A DNA stretch of 58,122 nucleotides from an uncultured bacterium (GCA_902464375.1 CABQIM010000003.1:1-58122), one strand, 5' to 3'. Counted from the stretch's first letter, positions 42,790-51,829 are shown. The notes: generated by a model not told the origin, from the sequence alone. Program-made: numbers and translations.

Positions 42790-43047
42790 TTAAAATATAT
42801 AATATCCCATTTTTTCTTTATAAAATATTTGATAATGCTTAGCTACGATTAAACAACGAACACTTCGTTTCAAAAATTTTTCACAGGAGAAACCACTTTG
42901 GGGAAATTCTGAAAGCAGGGCAAATTTGTCTTCAAAAATATTTAGCAGTTGGTTTGCACTTAATATACTGTCTTTTGCAATATAATCAAATATGGAACAA
43001 ATATCCGTTTCAGCGGTTGGTGTAACAATAATCTCTAATTTAGGCAT
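42790..43047 (-). CDS. parE: ParE/RelE-type toxin, C-terminally truncated by frameshift
   Basis: An 85-residue RelE/ParE-superfamily protein (ETDICSIFDYIAKDSILSAN, LSEFPQSGFSCEKFLKRSVRCL, YQIFYKE). It stops at YYIF. Shifting to the -1 frame at the four-T run (plus 42792-42795) restores LRVLTGYQDI and five more residues to a TGA at 42749, which is the conserved ParE ending (family xxRVLHGxRDx). So the gene appears to have lost one T and its functional C-terminus. It overlaps the antitoxin gene by 8 nt. Confidence 0.82.
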   Translation of the reverse strand: MPKLEIIVTPTAETDICSIFDYIAKDSILSANQLLNIFEDKFALLSEFPQSGFSCEKFLKRSVRCLIVAKHYQIFYKEKMGYYIF

Positions 43048-43285
43048 ATCTTTTTCTTAGTTCTTCAAATAGATTTTTACTACTTCTACCAACTCCTTTT
43101 TCCATTTCTTGCCAACCTTTTTCTATTTCTGCATTTAAGTCTGCTACTCTATTATAGGGGAATTCACTATCAACAAAAGCAAATTGTATAGCAAATGTAA
43201 TTGCTTCATCCATAGATTTAAACACTCCATCTGCAACTTTTGTTCTTAAAATTTTTTCCAAATTATTTGGTAAAGAAATATCCAT
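43040..43285 (-). CDS. parD: ParD-like antitoxin
   Basis: An 81-residue protein with a ParD-type N-terminal ribbon-helix-helix (MDISLPNNLEKILRTKVADGVFKSMDEAITFAIQFA) and a charged C-terminal toxin-binding tail. It is upstream of and overlaps the ParE-like gene, the normal order for a ParDE operon with autoregulation. Confidence 0.82.
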   Translation of the reverse strand: MDISLPNNLEKILRTKVADGVFKSMDEAITFAIQFAFVDSEFPYNRVADLNAEIEKGWQEMEKGVGRSSKNLFEELRKRYA

Positions 43286-43368
43286 AGAGACTCCTAATTT
43301 ATAAATCTATTATAACAAATTTAAAACATTTTCTCAACAATTACCCATTACTGAGCTCATTCCTTGCA

Positions 43369-44259
43369 TCACATCCTCACAACAATCTCGCCAACTATTT
43401 TGCCTTGAATTGTTTTAATGCTTCTATCAAATGATATATTTGCCCAACCAAGTTTATTTATATAATCCAAAACCGCAAAGCGTCTTGCTTCCATTGAACA
43501 ATCATTGATTTTTACCACAAATGCGTCTTTTTTCTCCAAATTCAAAACAACACAAAGCCCACCAGCTCCGACTTTTGCAATCAAATTGTCGCTTTTTTGA
43601 ATAATTTCTGTATCCAGTCGATTTTCTCCGCCAAATATATATGGGTTATTTTTTATAGCATTTATTATTTTGTCGTATTTCAAAAGATTTATATATCCGA
43701 TAAGCATGTTATAAAGCGGCATACTTAAGATAGGAACTCCACAGCCATCCGTTGTCATCGGATAATTTTCAGTAACTTCACACATGCTATTTATTCTATT
43801 TTTGACAGCAACCTGCAAAGGATGATTAGGTTCATCATAAGTAAGCATATCCCAGCCATTAAGCTTACACACAACCAAAAATCCAATATGCTTGCCTGAA
43901 CAATTATTGTGAATTTCACTTGCTTTTTCATTCCTCAAAAGCATATTATCCTGCATGCTTCTTGCAAGTGGAGCATGAATTCCACACTTAAGTAGTTTTT
44001 CATCAATATCATATTTTTTTAAAATATCTCTTGCAACCTTAATATGACATTCTTCTCCTGCATGAGAACCACAGCACAAAGCAAGCTCTTCTTCTGTTAA
44101 ATCCGGAGCGCAATCAGCGAGTAAAGTCGCTTGCAATGGTTTGGCACAAGAACGAAGATAATACGGATTATTATCAGTTGGATTGCCATCAGAAAATCTA
44201 TAGCAAATTCCTTCATGGAATTCTTCAACTAATCCATCACGTATGTATTCTACTCGCAT
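43369..44259 (-). CDS. L-asparaginase II family (Rhizobium AnsA type)
   Basis: A 296-residue asparaginase of the PF06089 type, unrelated to E. coli AnsA/AnsB. Conserved blocks are RSCAKPLQA, CCGSHAGEECH, LKCGIHAP, NNCSGKHIGFL, DGCGVPILSMPL and KVGAGGLCVV. It hydrolyses asparagine to aspartate and ammonia in the cytoplasm. It starts 3 nt after the upstream gene, so the two are one operon. Confidence 0.9.
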   Translation of the reverse strand: MRVEYIRDGLVEEFHEGICYRFSDGNPTDNNPYYLRSCAKPLQATLLADCAPDLTEEELALCCGSHAGEECHIKVARDILKKYDIDEKLLKCGIHAPLARSMQDNMLLRNEKASEIHNNCSGKHIGFLVVCKLNGWDMLTYDEPNHPLQVAVKNRINSMCEVTENYPMTTDGCGVPILSMPLYNMLIGYINLLKYDKIINAIKNNPYIFGGENRLDTEIIQKSDNLIAKVGAGGLCVVLNLEKKDAFVVKINDCSMEARRFAVLDYINKLGWANISFDRSIKTIQGKIVGEIVVRM

Positions 44260-44262
44260 AGT

Positions 44263-45039
44263 CTATTGCTCTTCTACACTGGCTGAAGTTGAGTCAGTTT
44301 CTTTATGCTCTTTAATAAACTTAAGGATAGCGTCCATTTTTTGGCGCAAAATTTCGTTTTCTTCTTTAAGTTTAGCATTTTCTACTCTAATATCATATTT
44401 TTCTTTTTCCATCGCAATCGTTGGAATATCAGAAGGATTTAGTGAAAATCTTTTACCGGCTTCTTCTTTCATGAACATAATACTTTTCACATCACGTTCT
44501 GCAATAAAGCCCATTTGAACCATTAATTCAGCAATGAATACGTGTTTTCCGGCATCATTCATTTCTTGCTGCTTATTCAAAACTTCATCCAATTGTTCAA
44601 TTGTCATTTTGCCTGCGCGAATAAAATATTCACCGGTTCTATACTTTCCTGCAATAAATCCGGCAATTGCACTAACTGAATTTGGAACTTTGTTTGAAAA
44701 GAATCCAGAAGTTTTGCAAAACATAAAAGCTTTTGCAATTTCTTCCATCGTTAAATTGTTTTCAATTGCAATTTCTACAAGTGACATGCCTTTTGAACAA
44801 CAATTCATGAAAGAATAAATCATCTCATCATACTTTGATTCTTTGGTTAAAAGTTCATTCTGCCCCATATCAGAAAGTGCAGGACGATAAATATGGAACA
44901 ATTCACCTTGATGGACATCTAAAAATTCGTTACTTAAATACGTATTCAAATCATTTGAAAGATTCAAGAAGATTGTTTGCTTAATCCAAAGCGGAAACGC
45001 AAGCATTTTTTCCATAAAATCTATAAATAAACTATTGCT
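44263..45039 (-). CDS. Hypothetical protein with GspE-N/MshEN-like module and coiled coil
   Basis: About 258 residues. The central part (about 125-180: GEYFIRAGKMTIEQLDEVLNKQQEM, VFIAELMVQMGFIAERDVKSIM in parts) resembles the GspE/PilB N-terminal module that often binds c-di-GMP. A heptad-rich coiled coil follows (NAKLKEENEILRQKMDAIL). Function unknown; a regulator of motility or secretion is possible given the neighbouring flaG-fliS genes and a GGDEF gene at 53 kb. ATG at 45039 with AGAAGGG upstream is preferred over the longer frame. Confidence 0.68.
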   Translation of the reverse strand, partial: SNSLFIDFMEKMLAFPLWIKQTIFLNLSNDLNTYLSNEFLDVHQGELFHIYRPALSDMGQNELLTKESKYDEMIYSFMNCCSKGMSLVEIAIENNLTMEEIAKAFMFCKTSGFFSNKVPNSVSAIAGFIAGKYRTGEYFIRAGKMTIEQLDEVLNKQQEMNDAGKHVFIAELMVQMGFIAERDVKSIMFMKEEAGKRFSLNPSDIPTIAMEKEKYDIRVENAKLKEENEILRQKMDAILKFIKEHKETDSTSASVEEQ

Positions 45040-45128
45040 CATGAAATATACCCTTCTTTTATATGATGAACTTATGAGCATTATAACATAATATATTATA
45101 AGTTAGAACATGTAAGGACACTTTATTT

Positions 45129-45587
45129 ATGGGCATGGATGGTTTATCAATTGCAAACACAGGCATAGTGAAGGAATCTACGTCTGCAGAACTTGCGAAT
45201 AAAACCGAGCAAGCGGTACGTTCTGACGCTTTGAATGATTCTCAACAGGTTCAAAACCTTGGTGTAAACCAACGTGTAAAACGTAAAGGCGATGAAGATG
45301 AAAACTCAGGTAAAAAACAACAAAATCCTGAACAAGAAGAGTTTCAAGATGGTTTAGTAGAAGAAAAACTGGAAGAAGCATTAGAAGAAAATGACGACAT
45401 CGATGTTGAAGATATTGAAAACCCAAATAAAGATTTTTATGTTAAATTAAATGTAAAAGATGATATAATAGAATTATATGATAGTGCGACTGATAGGTTA
45501 ATCGAAACAATATCTGGAAATGAGCTCGGAGAATTAGTACAAAAATTGAACATGGCTTCCGGAATTTTCGTGAATAAGAAGGTGTAA
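45129..45587 (+). CDS. flaG: Flagellar protein FlaG-like
   Basis: A 152-residue protein with an acidic, disordered N-terminal two-thirds and a C-terminal FlaG-like domain (DFYVKLNVKDDIIELYDSATDRLIETISGNELGELVQKL). FlaG influences filament length in other species. It sits directly upstream of fliS (0 nt gap), as in many flagellar clusters. An AAGGA site precedes the ATG. Confidence 0.75.
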   Translation: MGMDGLSIANTGIVKESTSAELANKTEQAVRSDALNDSQQVQNLGVNQRVKRKGDEDENSGKKQQNPEQEEFQDGLVEEKLEEALEENDDIDVEDIENPNKDFYVKLNVKDDIIELYDSATDRLIETISGNELGELVQKLNMASGIFVNKKV

Positions 45588-46070
45588 ATGCCACCAATAA
45601 ATCCATATAACAAGTACATAAAACAATACCAGACAAGCAATATTACAACCGCAACACCAGAAAAATTAATGATATTGCTATTTGATGGTGCATTACAATT
45701 CTTACAAAAAGCTAAAACTGCAATAAGTGAAAACAATCTCCAAGAACGCGCTAAAAACATTGAAGGCGCTAGAAAAATTATTAGAGAACTTATGCGCACA
45801 ATTGATTTAGAAAACGGTAATGACGTTGCAAAAAGACTATTCAAATTATATAACAAAATGGCTATGAATTTGATTAAAGCCAACGTTCAACGTAATGCAG
45901 CAAAGATTGACGAAGTTATTGAAGATATAAGTAATATCAGATGGGGATTCCAAAAGGCAATTGAAATCCAAAATGGAACAACCACTTTAGAAGAAGTTAT
46001 GAAAGAAATGCCACCTCAGGATGTACCAGCACATCCGGCTTTAAAAGAGGATGATGAAAATGCAGGATGA
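45588..46070 (+). CDS. fliS: Flagellar export chaperone FliS
   Basis: A 160-residue FliS, opening NPYNKYIKQYQTSNITTATPEKLMILLFDGAL with the family YxxxxVxTAxPxxLixmLydg pattern. Binds the C-terminus of flagellin and prevents premature polymerisation. Flagellin itself (fliC) and FliD are not in the window. Overlaps the next gene. Confidence 0.93.
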   Translation: MPPINPYNKYIKQYQTSNITTATPEKLMILLFDGALQFLQKAKTAISENNLQERAKNIEGARKIIRELMRTIDLENGNDVAKRLFKLYNKMAMNLIKANVQRNAAKIDEVIEDISNIRWGFQKAIEIQNGTTTLEEVMKEMPPQDVPAHPALKEDDENAG

Positions 46071-46434
46071 AAAACAATTTGAACAATTGATGATGCAATA
46101 TACTCAGCTTAAAAACGGTTCAGAAGATATTGCAAGAATGATTGATAATGAGGATTTTGACAACGCAATTACTATGATTAAAAATCGTGAACAATTGTTC
46201 TTGAGCTGCAAGTGCATGCGTAAATATTTGGAACTAACACCTGTTCAACAAAAAGAATTAGAAACTCTGCTTGACGAAATTAGAGAACAAGAGTTAAAAA
46301 ACATGAAAAAATTAGAACAGGGAATGGAAGCTGTTCAATTGGAATTAAAAAAGAGCCAACAATCACAAAAAATTCAACAAGCATATGATTTTAATACTGA
46401 CCAAAGCGGAAGTATTTTGAATATCCAAGAATAA
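46060..46434 (+). CDS. fliT: FliT-like flagellar chaperone
   Basis: A protein of about 124 residues, all helical, with an N-terminal four-helix pattern (EKQFEQLMMQYTQLKNGSEDIARMIDNEDFDNAITMIKNREQLF in parts) and an amphipathic tail. Position after fliS, length and helical layout match FliT, the chaperone for FliD. In-frame ATGs exist at 46051, 46054 and 46060; the last is best spaced from GAGG. The call rests mainly on context. Confidence 0.65.
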   Translation: MQDEKQFEQLMMQYTQLKNGSEDIARMIDNEDFDNAITMIKNREQLFLSCKCMRKYLELTPVQQKELETLLDEIREQELKNMKKLEQGMEAVQLELKKSQQSQKIQQAYDFNTDQSGSILNIQE

Positions 46435-46911
46435 TGGAAATTTCTCGCTGATGTAGATTTCACCCTCGCCCCTTGTGAGGAAAAACGTAAAATACGCTAG
46501 CCTAAAGCTATCCAGAAGTGCCGTCATTGCGAGAAAATCTGTGATTTTCGTGGCAATCCATATTGACTAACAATGATTTCCCTACTGGCAAGCCCCCACC
46601 CTTTTTTACCACACTTACAAGAGAGTAATATAACTACAGACTTGGAAGTAAAGCATAAAACTCCCCCGAGGAGAGGGGACGTGAAACGCGTTAACATATT
46701 GGACACAAAAATCTCCATAGATAGGGCGATAGAACTTATTTTGTGTGCGCTAGTTAAGCAAATCTAAGTATTTTTATCATTCTTCTTTACCCTCAAATGT
46801 ACAAGCCTAGTGCATCACAGGAGAGTGCAGTAAAAAGGGGTTGCGTTTTTGTGCAATTTATGATATATGCCTAAAATCCACGACATATAAGTATTTTCAA
46901 GAAAAAAGTGC
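46435..46911. repeat. Gene-free gap filled with repeats, including R3 copy 2
   Basis: No gene is seen between fliT and the HU promoter. It holds R3 copy 2 (46463-46559), then fragments of R2: CCCTACTGGCAAGCCCCC at 46582 and CTCCCCCGAGGAGAGGGGAC at 46662, the latter matching 54345-54363. Short open frames here are repeat-derived. Confidence 0.7.
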
Positions 46912-46939
46912 TTGCATTCTCATATGTAGTCGGTATAAT
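46912..46939 (+). promoter_or_regulatory. HU gene promoter
   Basis: TTGCAT (46912-46917), 16-nt spacer, TATAAT (46934-46939). The leader of about 25 nt contains the strong AAAGGAG ribosome site. Unlike the leaderless genes here, this promoter sits at a normal distance. Confidence 0.78.
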
Positions 46940-46971
46940 AGAATTTGTAAATAGAAGAAAGGAGTTTTATA

Positions 46972-47250
46972 ATGAACAAAGAAGAATTAGTACAAGAAAT
47001 TTCTAAAAAATCAAAAGTTACTCAAAAAGAAGCTAACGAAGTATTATCAGCTTTAATCGAAACAGTTCAAAAAACAGTTTCTAAAGGTAAAAAAGTTACT
47101 TTAGTTGGTTTTGGTACTTTCGAACCACGTAAGAGAGCTGCTAGAAATGGTAGAAACCCTCAAACTGGTAAAGAAATCAAAATCCCTGCTAAAACAGTTC
47201 CTGTATTTTCAGCTGGTAAGAAATTCAAAGAAGTTGTTAACGGTAAGTAA
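46972..47250 (+). CDS. hup: DNA-binding protein HU
   Basis: A 92-residue HU/IHF-family histone-like protein: MNKEELVQEISKKSKVTQKEANEVLSALIE..., GFGTFEPRKRAARNGRNPQTGKEIKIPA and VPVFSAGKKFKEVVN. The arm residues RNPQTG that intercalate DNA are intact. Codon use is strongly biased, consistent with high expression. Monocistronic, with its own promoter and terminator. Confidence 0.96.
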   Translation: MNKEELVQEISKKSKVTQKEANEVLSALIETVQKTVSKGKKVTLVGFGTFEPRKRAARNGRNPQTGKEIKIPAKTVPVFSAGKKFKEVVNGK

Positions 47251-47279
47251 TTAACGATTTTGAGAATAATTAATTAATG

Positions 47280-47308
47280 CGGAGGTTCTTTTGAACCTCC
47301 GTATTTTT
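47280..47308 (+). terminator. HU intrinsic terminator
   Basis: Stem CGGAGGTTC/GAACCTCCG with loop TTTT followed by TATTTTTAT, 30 nt after the hup stop. Confidence 0.92.
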
Positions 47309-47317
47309 ATACAATCA

Positions 47318-47390
47318 CCACCGCCCAAATTAGGAAGGTCGCAGTCATGTGAACGTTAGTGAACTACGAATGCGAAAGGGTAGAAGTAAA
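47318..47390 (+). repeat. Intergenic repeat R1, diverged copy
   Basis: Contains CACCGCCCAAATTAGG, AAGGTCGCAGTCATGTG, GAACTACGAATGCG and AAGGGTAG in R1 order. An R2-like stretch (CCCCACGGGATAAAACCCC, 47423-47445) follows before ftsY. Confidence 0.55.
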
Positions 47391-47471
47391 AAGTACGGGT
47401 AAATATTACCAACCCCACGGGATAAAACCCCACCTAACCATCCATAATTAGGGAAGGAGCTTGTGTTAATC

Positions 47472-48377
47472 CTATCCTTGCAAAACGGCACTAATAAATT
47501 CTGTAGAATTAAAATCCTCTAAATCTTCCATCTTTTCGCCAACACCAACCAATTTAACAGGTAAGCCTAATTCTTTTGCTATAGCAATAACAATAGCACC
47601 TTTAGCAGAACCATCAAGTTTTGTTAAAGCAACAGCCGTTAAATTGACACACTCTTTAAACACTTTTGCCTGCTGTAGACCATTTTGTCCTGTGTTGGCA
47701 TCAATTACCAAAATACTTTCTCTAAGCTCACTTGGCGCATTTTTGTCTATAACTGTTTTAATTTTTGACAGTTCTTCCATTAAATTAAATTTATTTTGAA
47801 GTCTTCCTGCGGTATCAACTAAAATTACATCATAATGCTCGTTTCGTGCTTTTTGAATAGCCTCATAAACAACAGAAGCCGGATCGGCTTTGTCACGTCT
47901 TACGATATCAGCGCCGGAACGCTTAGACCAAATATCAACCTGTTCTTCTGCTGCAGCTCTAAAAGTATCACCTGCAGCAATAAGAACTCTTTTACCATCT
48001 TGTTTAAAACGATAAGCAAGTTTTCCTATTAAAGTCGTTTTGCCGGCCCCATTTACTCCGGTAATAAAATATATATTAAGTTCATTTTCTTTGTAATTAA
48101 GTTCACAAGAACCGGCTTCGTCAAGCGTTTTAAGGAATTCGTTTTGTAAAAATTCCTTTACTTGTGAAGGTTTAATTTTGTTTTGCCCTCTTAACTTATC
48201 AACCAATTCAGCAGCGTAGTTAACCCCTAAATCTGCACTAATAAGTGTATCTTCCATATCATCAAGTACAAATTCAGAGAATTCTGACTCTTCTGCAACT
48301 GTGTCAACTACATTGCCAACCAATGCTTGAGCAGTTTTTGATACTGTATTTTTAAGTTTGTCAAAAAAATTAAACAT
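47472..48377 (-). CDS. ftsY: Signal recognition particle receptor FtsY
   Basis: A 301-residue FtsY with a short N-terminal acidic stretch and NG GTPase domains: G1 GVNGAGKTTLIGKLA, DTFRAAAEEQ, DTAGRLQNKFNLMEEL, TKLDGSAKGA, and GVGEKMEDLEDFN. It receives SRP-ribosome complexes at the inner membrane. A membrane-targeting helix (MFNFFDKLKNTVSKTAQAL) is at the start. Confidence 0.96.
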   Translation of the reverse strand: MFNFFDKLKNTVSKTAQALVGNVVDTVAEESEFSEFVLDDMEDTLISADLGVNYAAELVDKLRGQNKIKPSQVKEFLQNEFLKTLDEAGSCELNYKENELNIYFITGVNGAGKTTLIGKLAYRFKQDGKRVLIAAGDTFRAAAEEQVDIWSKRSGADIVRRDKADPASVVYEAIQKARNEHYDVILVDTAGRLQNKFNLMEELSKIKTVIDKNAPSELRESILVIDANTGQNGLQQAKVFKECVNLTAVALTKLDGSAKGAIVIAIAKELGLPVKLVGVGEKMEDLEDFNSTEFISAVLQG

Positions 48378-48378
48378 A

Positions 48379-48464
48379 TTATAGAGTTGAGAAGTTGAGA
48401 AGTTGAGGAGTTGAGAACTTAGTTTTAACTTTTCAACCCTTCAATTATTCAACTGTACAACTTT
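48379..48464. repeat. GTTGAGAA inverted repeat between nusB and ftsY
   Basis: Four tandem GTTGAGAA-like units (48385-48417) face TTTTCAACCC, TTCAATTATTCAACTG and ACAAC units (48427-48464), which can pair into an imperfect stem. The sequence resembles the ends of the element at 14600-14820. Confidence 0.5.
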
Positions 48465-49127
48465 TTATCCTTTCAATCCGTTTTCAACAATAACTTTCGC
48501 TAAAACTCCGTTTACGAAAGATGAAGAATCTTCTGTAGAATATTTTTTAGCCAACTCAACAGCTTCATCCACAACAACTTTTAGCGGAGCATCTTTTGTA
48601 TAAAGAAGTTCTGTAATTGCAATTCTCAAGATATCTTTGTCCATTTTTACTAATCTGGAAATATCCCATCCGTTTGAATATTTTTGGATTTCAGCATCAA
48701 TATCATCGTGATGAAGTTTGAATTGTTCTGCGATTTCTACTGTATAATTCTTAACTTCTGATTGGTTTTCTAAAGTTGCAAATTCTGCAATTTCTAACGC
48801 TAAAATTGCTTTTTCTGCAACATCAATCATAGTGTCAACTTTGCCAATCATTTCATCTGTCATTGGAATTCTAACAGGTTTATTTTTTGCACCCATTGGT
48901 CTTGCTAAATTTGATTCGTGTTCAGCTTCGTAAGTATCAAGCATATCTTTGATATCAATAAGCGAACCAACAGTTAACTTAAGTTCTTCTGAAGCAGAAT
49001 TTGAAAGAATTCTAACAGACTTAAGCATTATATCTTCAAAATCTTTTCTTGAATATTTTGTGATTTCTTTATCAAATTGTGAAAACAATATTAGTGCTAA
49101 TTCTCTAGCGGCACGTCTTGCTTGCAT
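48465..49127 (-). CDS. nusB: Transcription antitermination factor NusB (long, cyanobacterial type)
   Basis: A 220-residue NusB; most bacterial NusB proteins are 130-150 residues. It opens MQARRAARELALILFSQFD and ends with the conserved NWDISRL-like NGWDISRLVKMDKDILRIAITELLYTKDAPLKVVVDEAVELAKKYSTEDSSSFVNGVLAKV (cited in part). The extra about 70 residues lie in the middle (residues 40-125). Acts in rRNA antitermination with NusE. AGGAGA precedes the ATG. Confidence 0.93.
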   Translation of the reverse strand: MQARRAARELALILFSQFDKEITKYSRKDFEDIMLKSVRILSNSASEELKLTVGSLIDIKDMLDTYEAEHESNLARPMGAKNKPVRIPMTDEMIGKVDTMIDVAEKAILALEIAEFATLENQSEVKNYTVEIAEQFKLHHDDIDAEIQKYSNGWDISRLVKMDKDILRIAITELLYTKDAPLKVVVDEAVELAKKYSTEDSSSFVNGVLAKVIVENGLKG

Positions 49128-49194
49128 AAATTTTTCTCCTATATTTTTATAGGATTATGTTAGCATGAAAACATTTGATTTTACACATTTATAC

Positions 49195-49899
49195 TTAAGA
49201 TTTTTTAGTTTGCGTTCTGGCTTTGATTTTGTCTTCCACATCAGTCGCTGTAGCAACCTGTTCCAGCAAATCATTTCCGGCTTCAACAGCTTTTTTACCG
49301 GCTTCTCTTTCTGCTGATTTATTCCAACCGCCAAATGTTTTTCTCCAGAATGATTTTTTCTTATCTTGTGTTTCTGCTAAAGGAGTACCTTTTTCTACGG
49401 CAGTTTCACCATAATCTGTTGCGATTTCTGCTTTGGAACGATGTCCTTTTGCCTTTTCACTGGTACTATCTACTTTAGAATTTATATCCGCAATCTTTGT
49501 ATTTGTATCTTCTGTTAACCCTGAAATTTCGTCTTCAATTGAATTAACTTTTGCTTCGTCTTCTTCTGACAAACCATCATGACCGGCAGCCTCTAAAATT
49601 TTATTTCTTTCAGCCTCTTGTGCCTTGATTTTAGTTTCCAATTCTTGTTGCAAAGCTTCTATCTCTTTCATCTCTTCATCAACTTCAACAAGATATTCAT
49701 TCTGGTCATCAACAATTTGACTATAAGTTTCTGACATAGCTTTACAAATATTAGCAAGAGTATTAGCCTTAGTAATATCAGTTTGAACAACACCTAAATA
49801 TCTGGTTTCGTAAACTGCGTAGCCACCAGCTTTATATGCATTGTCCCAAACTTCTGAAGCTTTTGAGTTTTGTCCGATTTTCCAAACATCAGCCATCAT
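49195..49899 (-). CDS. Hypothetical coiled-coil protein
   Basis: A 234-residue soluble protein: a helical N-terminal part (VWKIGQNSKASEVWDNAYKA), then a long Glu-rich coiled coil (about 75-145, EEMKEIEALQQELETKIKAQ), then a Lys-rich tail. No family recognised. It shares coiled-coil composition, but no clear sequence, with the 939-residue protein at 6048. AAGGAT lies upstream of the ATG. Confidence 0.68.
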   Translation of the reverse strand: MMADVWKIGQNSKASEVWDNAYKAGGYAVYETRYLGVVQTDITKANTLANICKAMSETYSQIVDDQNEYLVEVDEEMKEIEALQQELETKIKAQEAERNKILEAAGHDGLSEEDEAKVNSIEDEISGLTEDTNTKIADINSKVDSTSEKAKGHRSKAEIATDYGETAVEKGTPLAETQDKKKSFWRKTFGGWNKSAEREAGKKAVEAGNDLLEQVATATDVEDKIKARTQTKKS

Positions 49900-50048
49900 T
49901 AATATCCTTGTCTTAATCTTACATATATATAAAGATTTTTTACAAATTCAAATTTCACAAATCTTAATTACCGTTACAAAACTTAAATATGTGATATAAT
50001 AACTGTACTTCCTTTCAATGGGAAGAAAAAATCACAAAAGGAGTTTAC

Positions 50049-51227
50049 ATGAAAAGAGCAGTAATAATAGTAATTGATTCAATGGGGATTGGCGCAATGC
50101 CTGATTGTGAAGAATTTGGCGATGTAAAAGAATGCAATACCCTAAAAAATGTATGTAAATTTAATGGCGGACTTGATGTTCCTGCTATGGAAGCAATGGG
50201 TTTAGGTAATATTCAAGACTTTGAGGGAATCAAAAAGACTGCCACTCCAATAGCGCAATATGGAACATTGCAAGAAAAATCAAAAGGAAAAGATACTACT
50301 ACAGGTCATTGGGAAATTGCAGGTTTAATTTCAGAAAAACCTTTTGCAACTTATCCAAACGGTTTCCCTAAAGAATTGATTGATAAATTCATTGAAGAAA
50401 CAGGCTGCAAAGGAATTTTAGCCAACATTCCAGCTAGCGGTACTGCTATCATTGAAAAATTGAATGATGAACACCACGCAACAAAATTTCCTATCATTTA
50501 TACATCTGCTGATAGTGTGTTCCAGATTGCACTTGATACAGATATGATACCTTTGGAAACTCTTTATGACTGGTGCCGAATTGCTCGCAGATTGTTAGAC
50601 GAAGGCGGATACAACACAGCAAGAGTTATTGCTCGTCCTTATAAAATTATTGACGGTAAACCTACAAGAATTTCTAAAGACAGAAGAGATTATTCAATGG
50701 CTCCACCAAAAGATACTGTTTTAGACAAAGTTAAAAAAGCCGGTGCAAAAGTTATCGGTATCGGTAAAATTGAAGACATATTCTCTAAAGCCGGTATTAC
50801 ACACGCTATTCATACAGGCTCCAACAAAGAAGGCTTGGAATTAACAATTAAAGCGATTGACGGAAGTTTAGATTTGGATAGCATTAAATACGCTGACGCT
50901 AATATTACGGATAACGACAGAGAAATAATTTTTACAAACCTTGTTGATACAGATATGTTATTTGGACACAGAAATGACGCCAAAGGTTATGGGCAAGCAA
51001 TTGAAGAAATTGATGATTATTTAGAAAAAATTCTTCCTTTGATTGGAGAAGATGATTTGTTGGTAATCACTGCAGACCATGGCTGTGACCCTACTGTTGC
51101 AGGTACAGACCATACAAGAGAACAAGTTCCGGTTCTTTATTATTCAAAAAACATTGAGCCAAAAGACTTGGGTGTAGAACAAGGATTTGACACAATTGCC
51201 AATAGAATATCCGATTGGTTATTTTAA
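50049..51227 (+). CDS. deoB: Phosphopentomutase
   Basis: A 392-residue DeoB of normal length. It interconverts ribose- or deoxyribose-1-phosphate and 5-phosphate in nucleoside salvage. Alkaline-phosphatase-fold blocks: IDSMGIGAMPD, SKGKDTTTGHWEIAG with the phosphorylated threonine, FTNLVDTDMLFGHRND, TADHGCDPTVAGTDHTREQVP. AAAGGAG precedes the ATG. Confidence 0.96.
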   Translation: MKRAVIIVIDSMGIGAMPDCEEFGDVKECNTLKNVCKFNGGLDVPAMEAMGLGNIQDFEGIKKTATPIAQYGTLQEKSKGKDTTTGHWEIAGLISEKPFATYPNGFPKELIDKFIEETGCKGILANIPASGTAIIEKLNDEHHATKFPIIYTSADSVFQIALDTDMIPLETLYDWCRIARRLLDEGGYNTARVIARPYKIIDGKPTRISKDRRDYSMAPPKDTVLDKVKKAGAKVIGIGKIEDIFSKAGITHAIHTGSNKEGLELTIKAIDGSLDLDSIKYADANITDNDREIIFTNLVDTDMLFGHRNDAKGYGQAIEEIDDYLEKILPLIGEDDLLVITADHGCDPTVAGTDHTREQVPVLYYSKNIEPKDLGVEQGFDTIANRISDWLF

Positions 51228-51367
51228 TTTTTAATTTAACATGTATAATAAAAATACTTGCCGATATGTTACGAAAGTGGCATTAAAATAACAGCGACTG
51301 ACATGTTGTTTTTGATAAGGCGAAGATTTATATATAGTCAGTCAATATTTATAAAAGGAGAAGACAA

Positions 51368-51544
51368 ATGAACGTAACTATTAATGATTCATGTATCGGA
51401 TGCGGCGCTTGCGAATCAATCTGTGACGCTGTATTTCACGTAGAAGACAAAGCAGAAGTTGTAGCTGCAGGTATTGCTGGTAACGAAGAATGTGTTCAAG
51501 AAGCTGCAAATGCTTGCCCAGTTTCAGCTATCGAAGTTGCTTAG
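51368..51544 (+). CDS. Small [4Fe-4S] ferredoxin
   Basis: A 58-residue ferredoxin. C9, C12 and C15 (SCIGCGAC) plus C52 in NACPVSAI form the standard single-cluster CxxCxxC...CP pattern; C19 and C43 are extra. The ATG at 51368 follows AAAAGGAG by 7 nt. It ends at its own terminator, so it is a separate transcription unit. It carries electrons for an unknown partner. Confidence 0.92.
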   Translation: MNVTINDSCIGCGACESICDAVFHVEDKAEVVAAGIAGNEECVQEAANACPVSAIEVA

Positions 51545-51565
51545 TCTTTGGTAATATTTAGAAAA

Positions 51566-51596
51566 ATGGTTTCGTGTGTGCGAAACCATTTTTTTA
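51566..51596 (+). terminator. Ferredoxin intrinsic terminator
   Basis: Stem ATGGTTTCG/CGAAACCAT, loop TGTGTG, followed by seven T residues; 22 nt after the ferredoxin stop. Confidence 0.95.
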
Positions 51597-51613
51597 TGCA
51601 ATTAAGATTATAT

Positions 51614-51829
51614 AAAGACATAAATTAAGTGTGCTACACTGGTATTAGAGGATTGGATGCGAAGAGGCTTAGCATTTATTAAAATCTAGGAAGTAAAGCA
51701 AAAACAGGAGCATTCAAATAGTATTTTGCAAAGTAGTACTTAAAGAATTTAGTAGTTTTTAAAAAGCAAAATACGGGACAAAGTTTAAATAATCTAATAA
51801 GTGAAGTGAAAAATAGGAGGATAGTTAAT
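51614..51829 (+). promoter_or_regulatory. Long leader region of the aminotransferase gene
   Basis: An extended -10 box TGCTACACT (about 51633-51641) may start transcription near 51648, leaving a leader of about 180 nt. Within it TATTTTGC (51721-51728) and GCAAAATA (51766-51773) are inverted repeats enclosing repeated GTAGTACTT/TTTAGTAGTT. It ends in an AGGAGG ribosome site. No known riboswitch was recognised; the rest of the 285-nt gap shows nothing. Confidence 0.35.

Noticed and set aside
48361..48380. TATAAT directly before the ftsY ATG as another leaderless promoter
   Set aside because: The box touches the start codon, so transcription would begin inside the gene; it is likely chance at the edge of a GTTGAGAA repeat.
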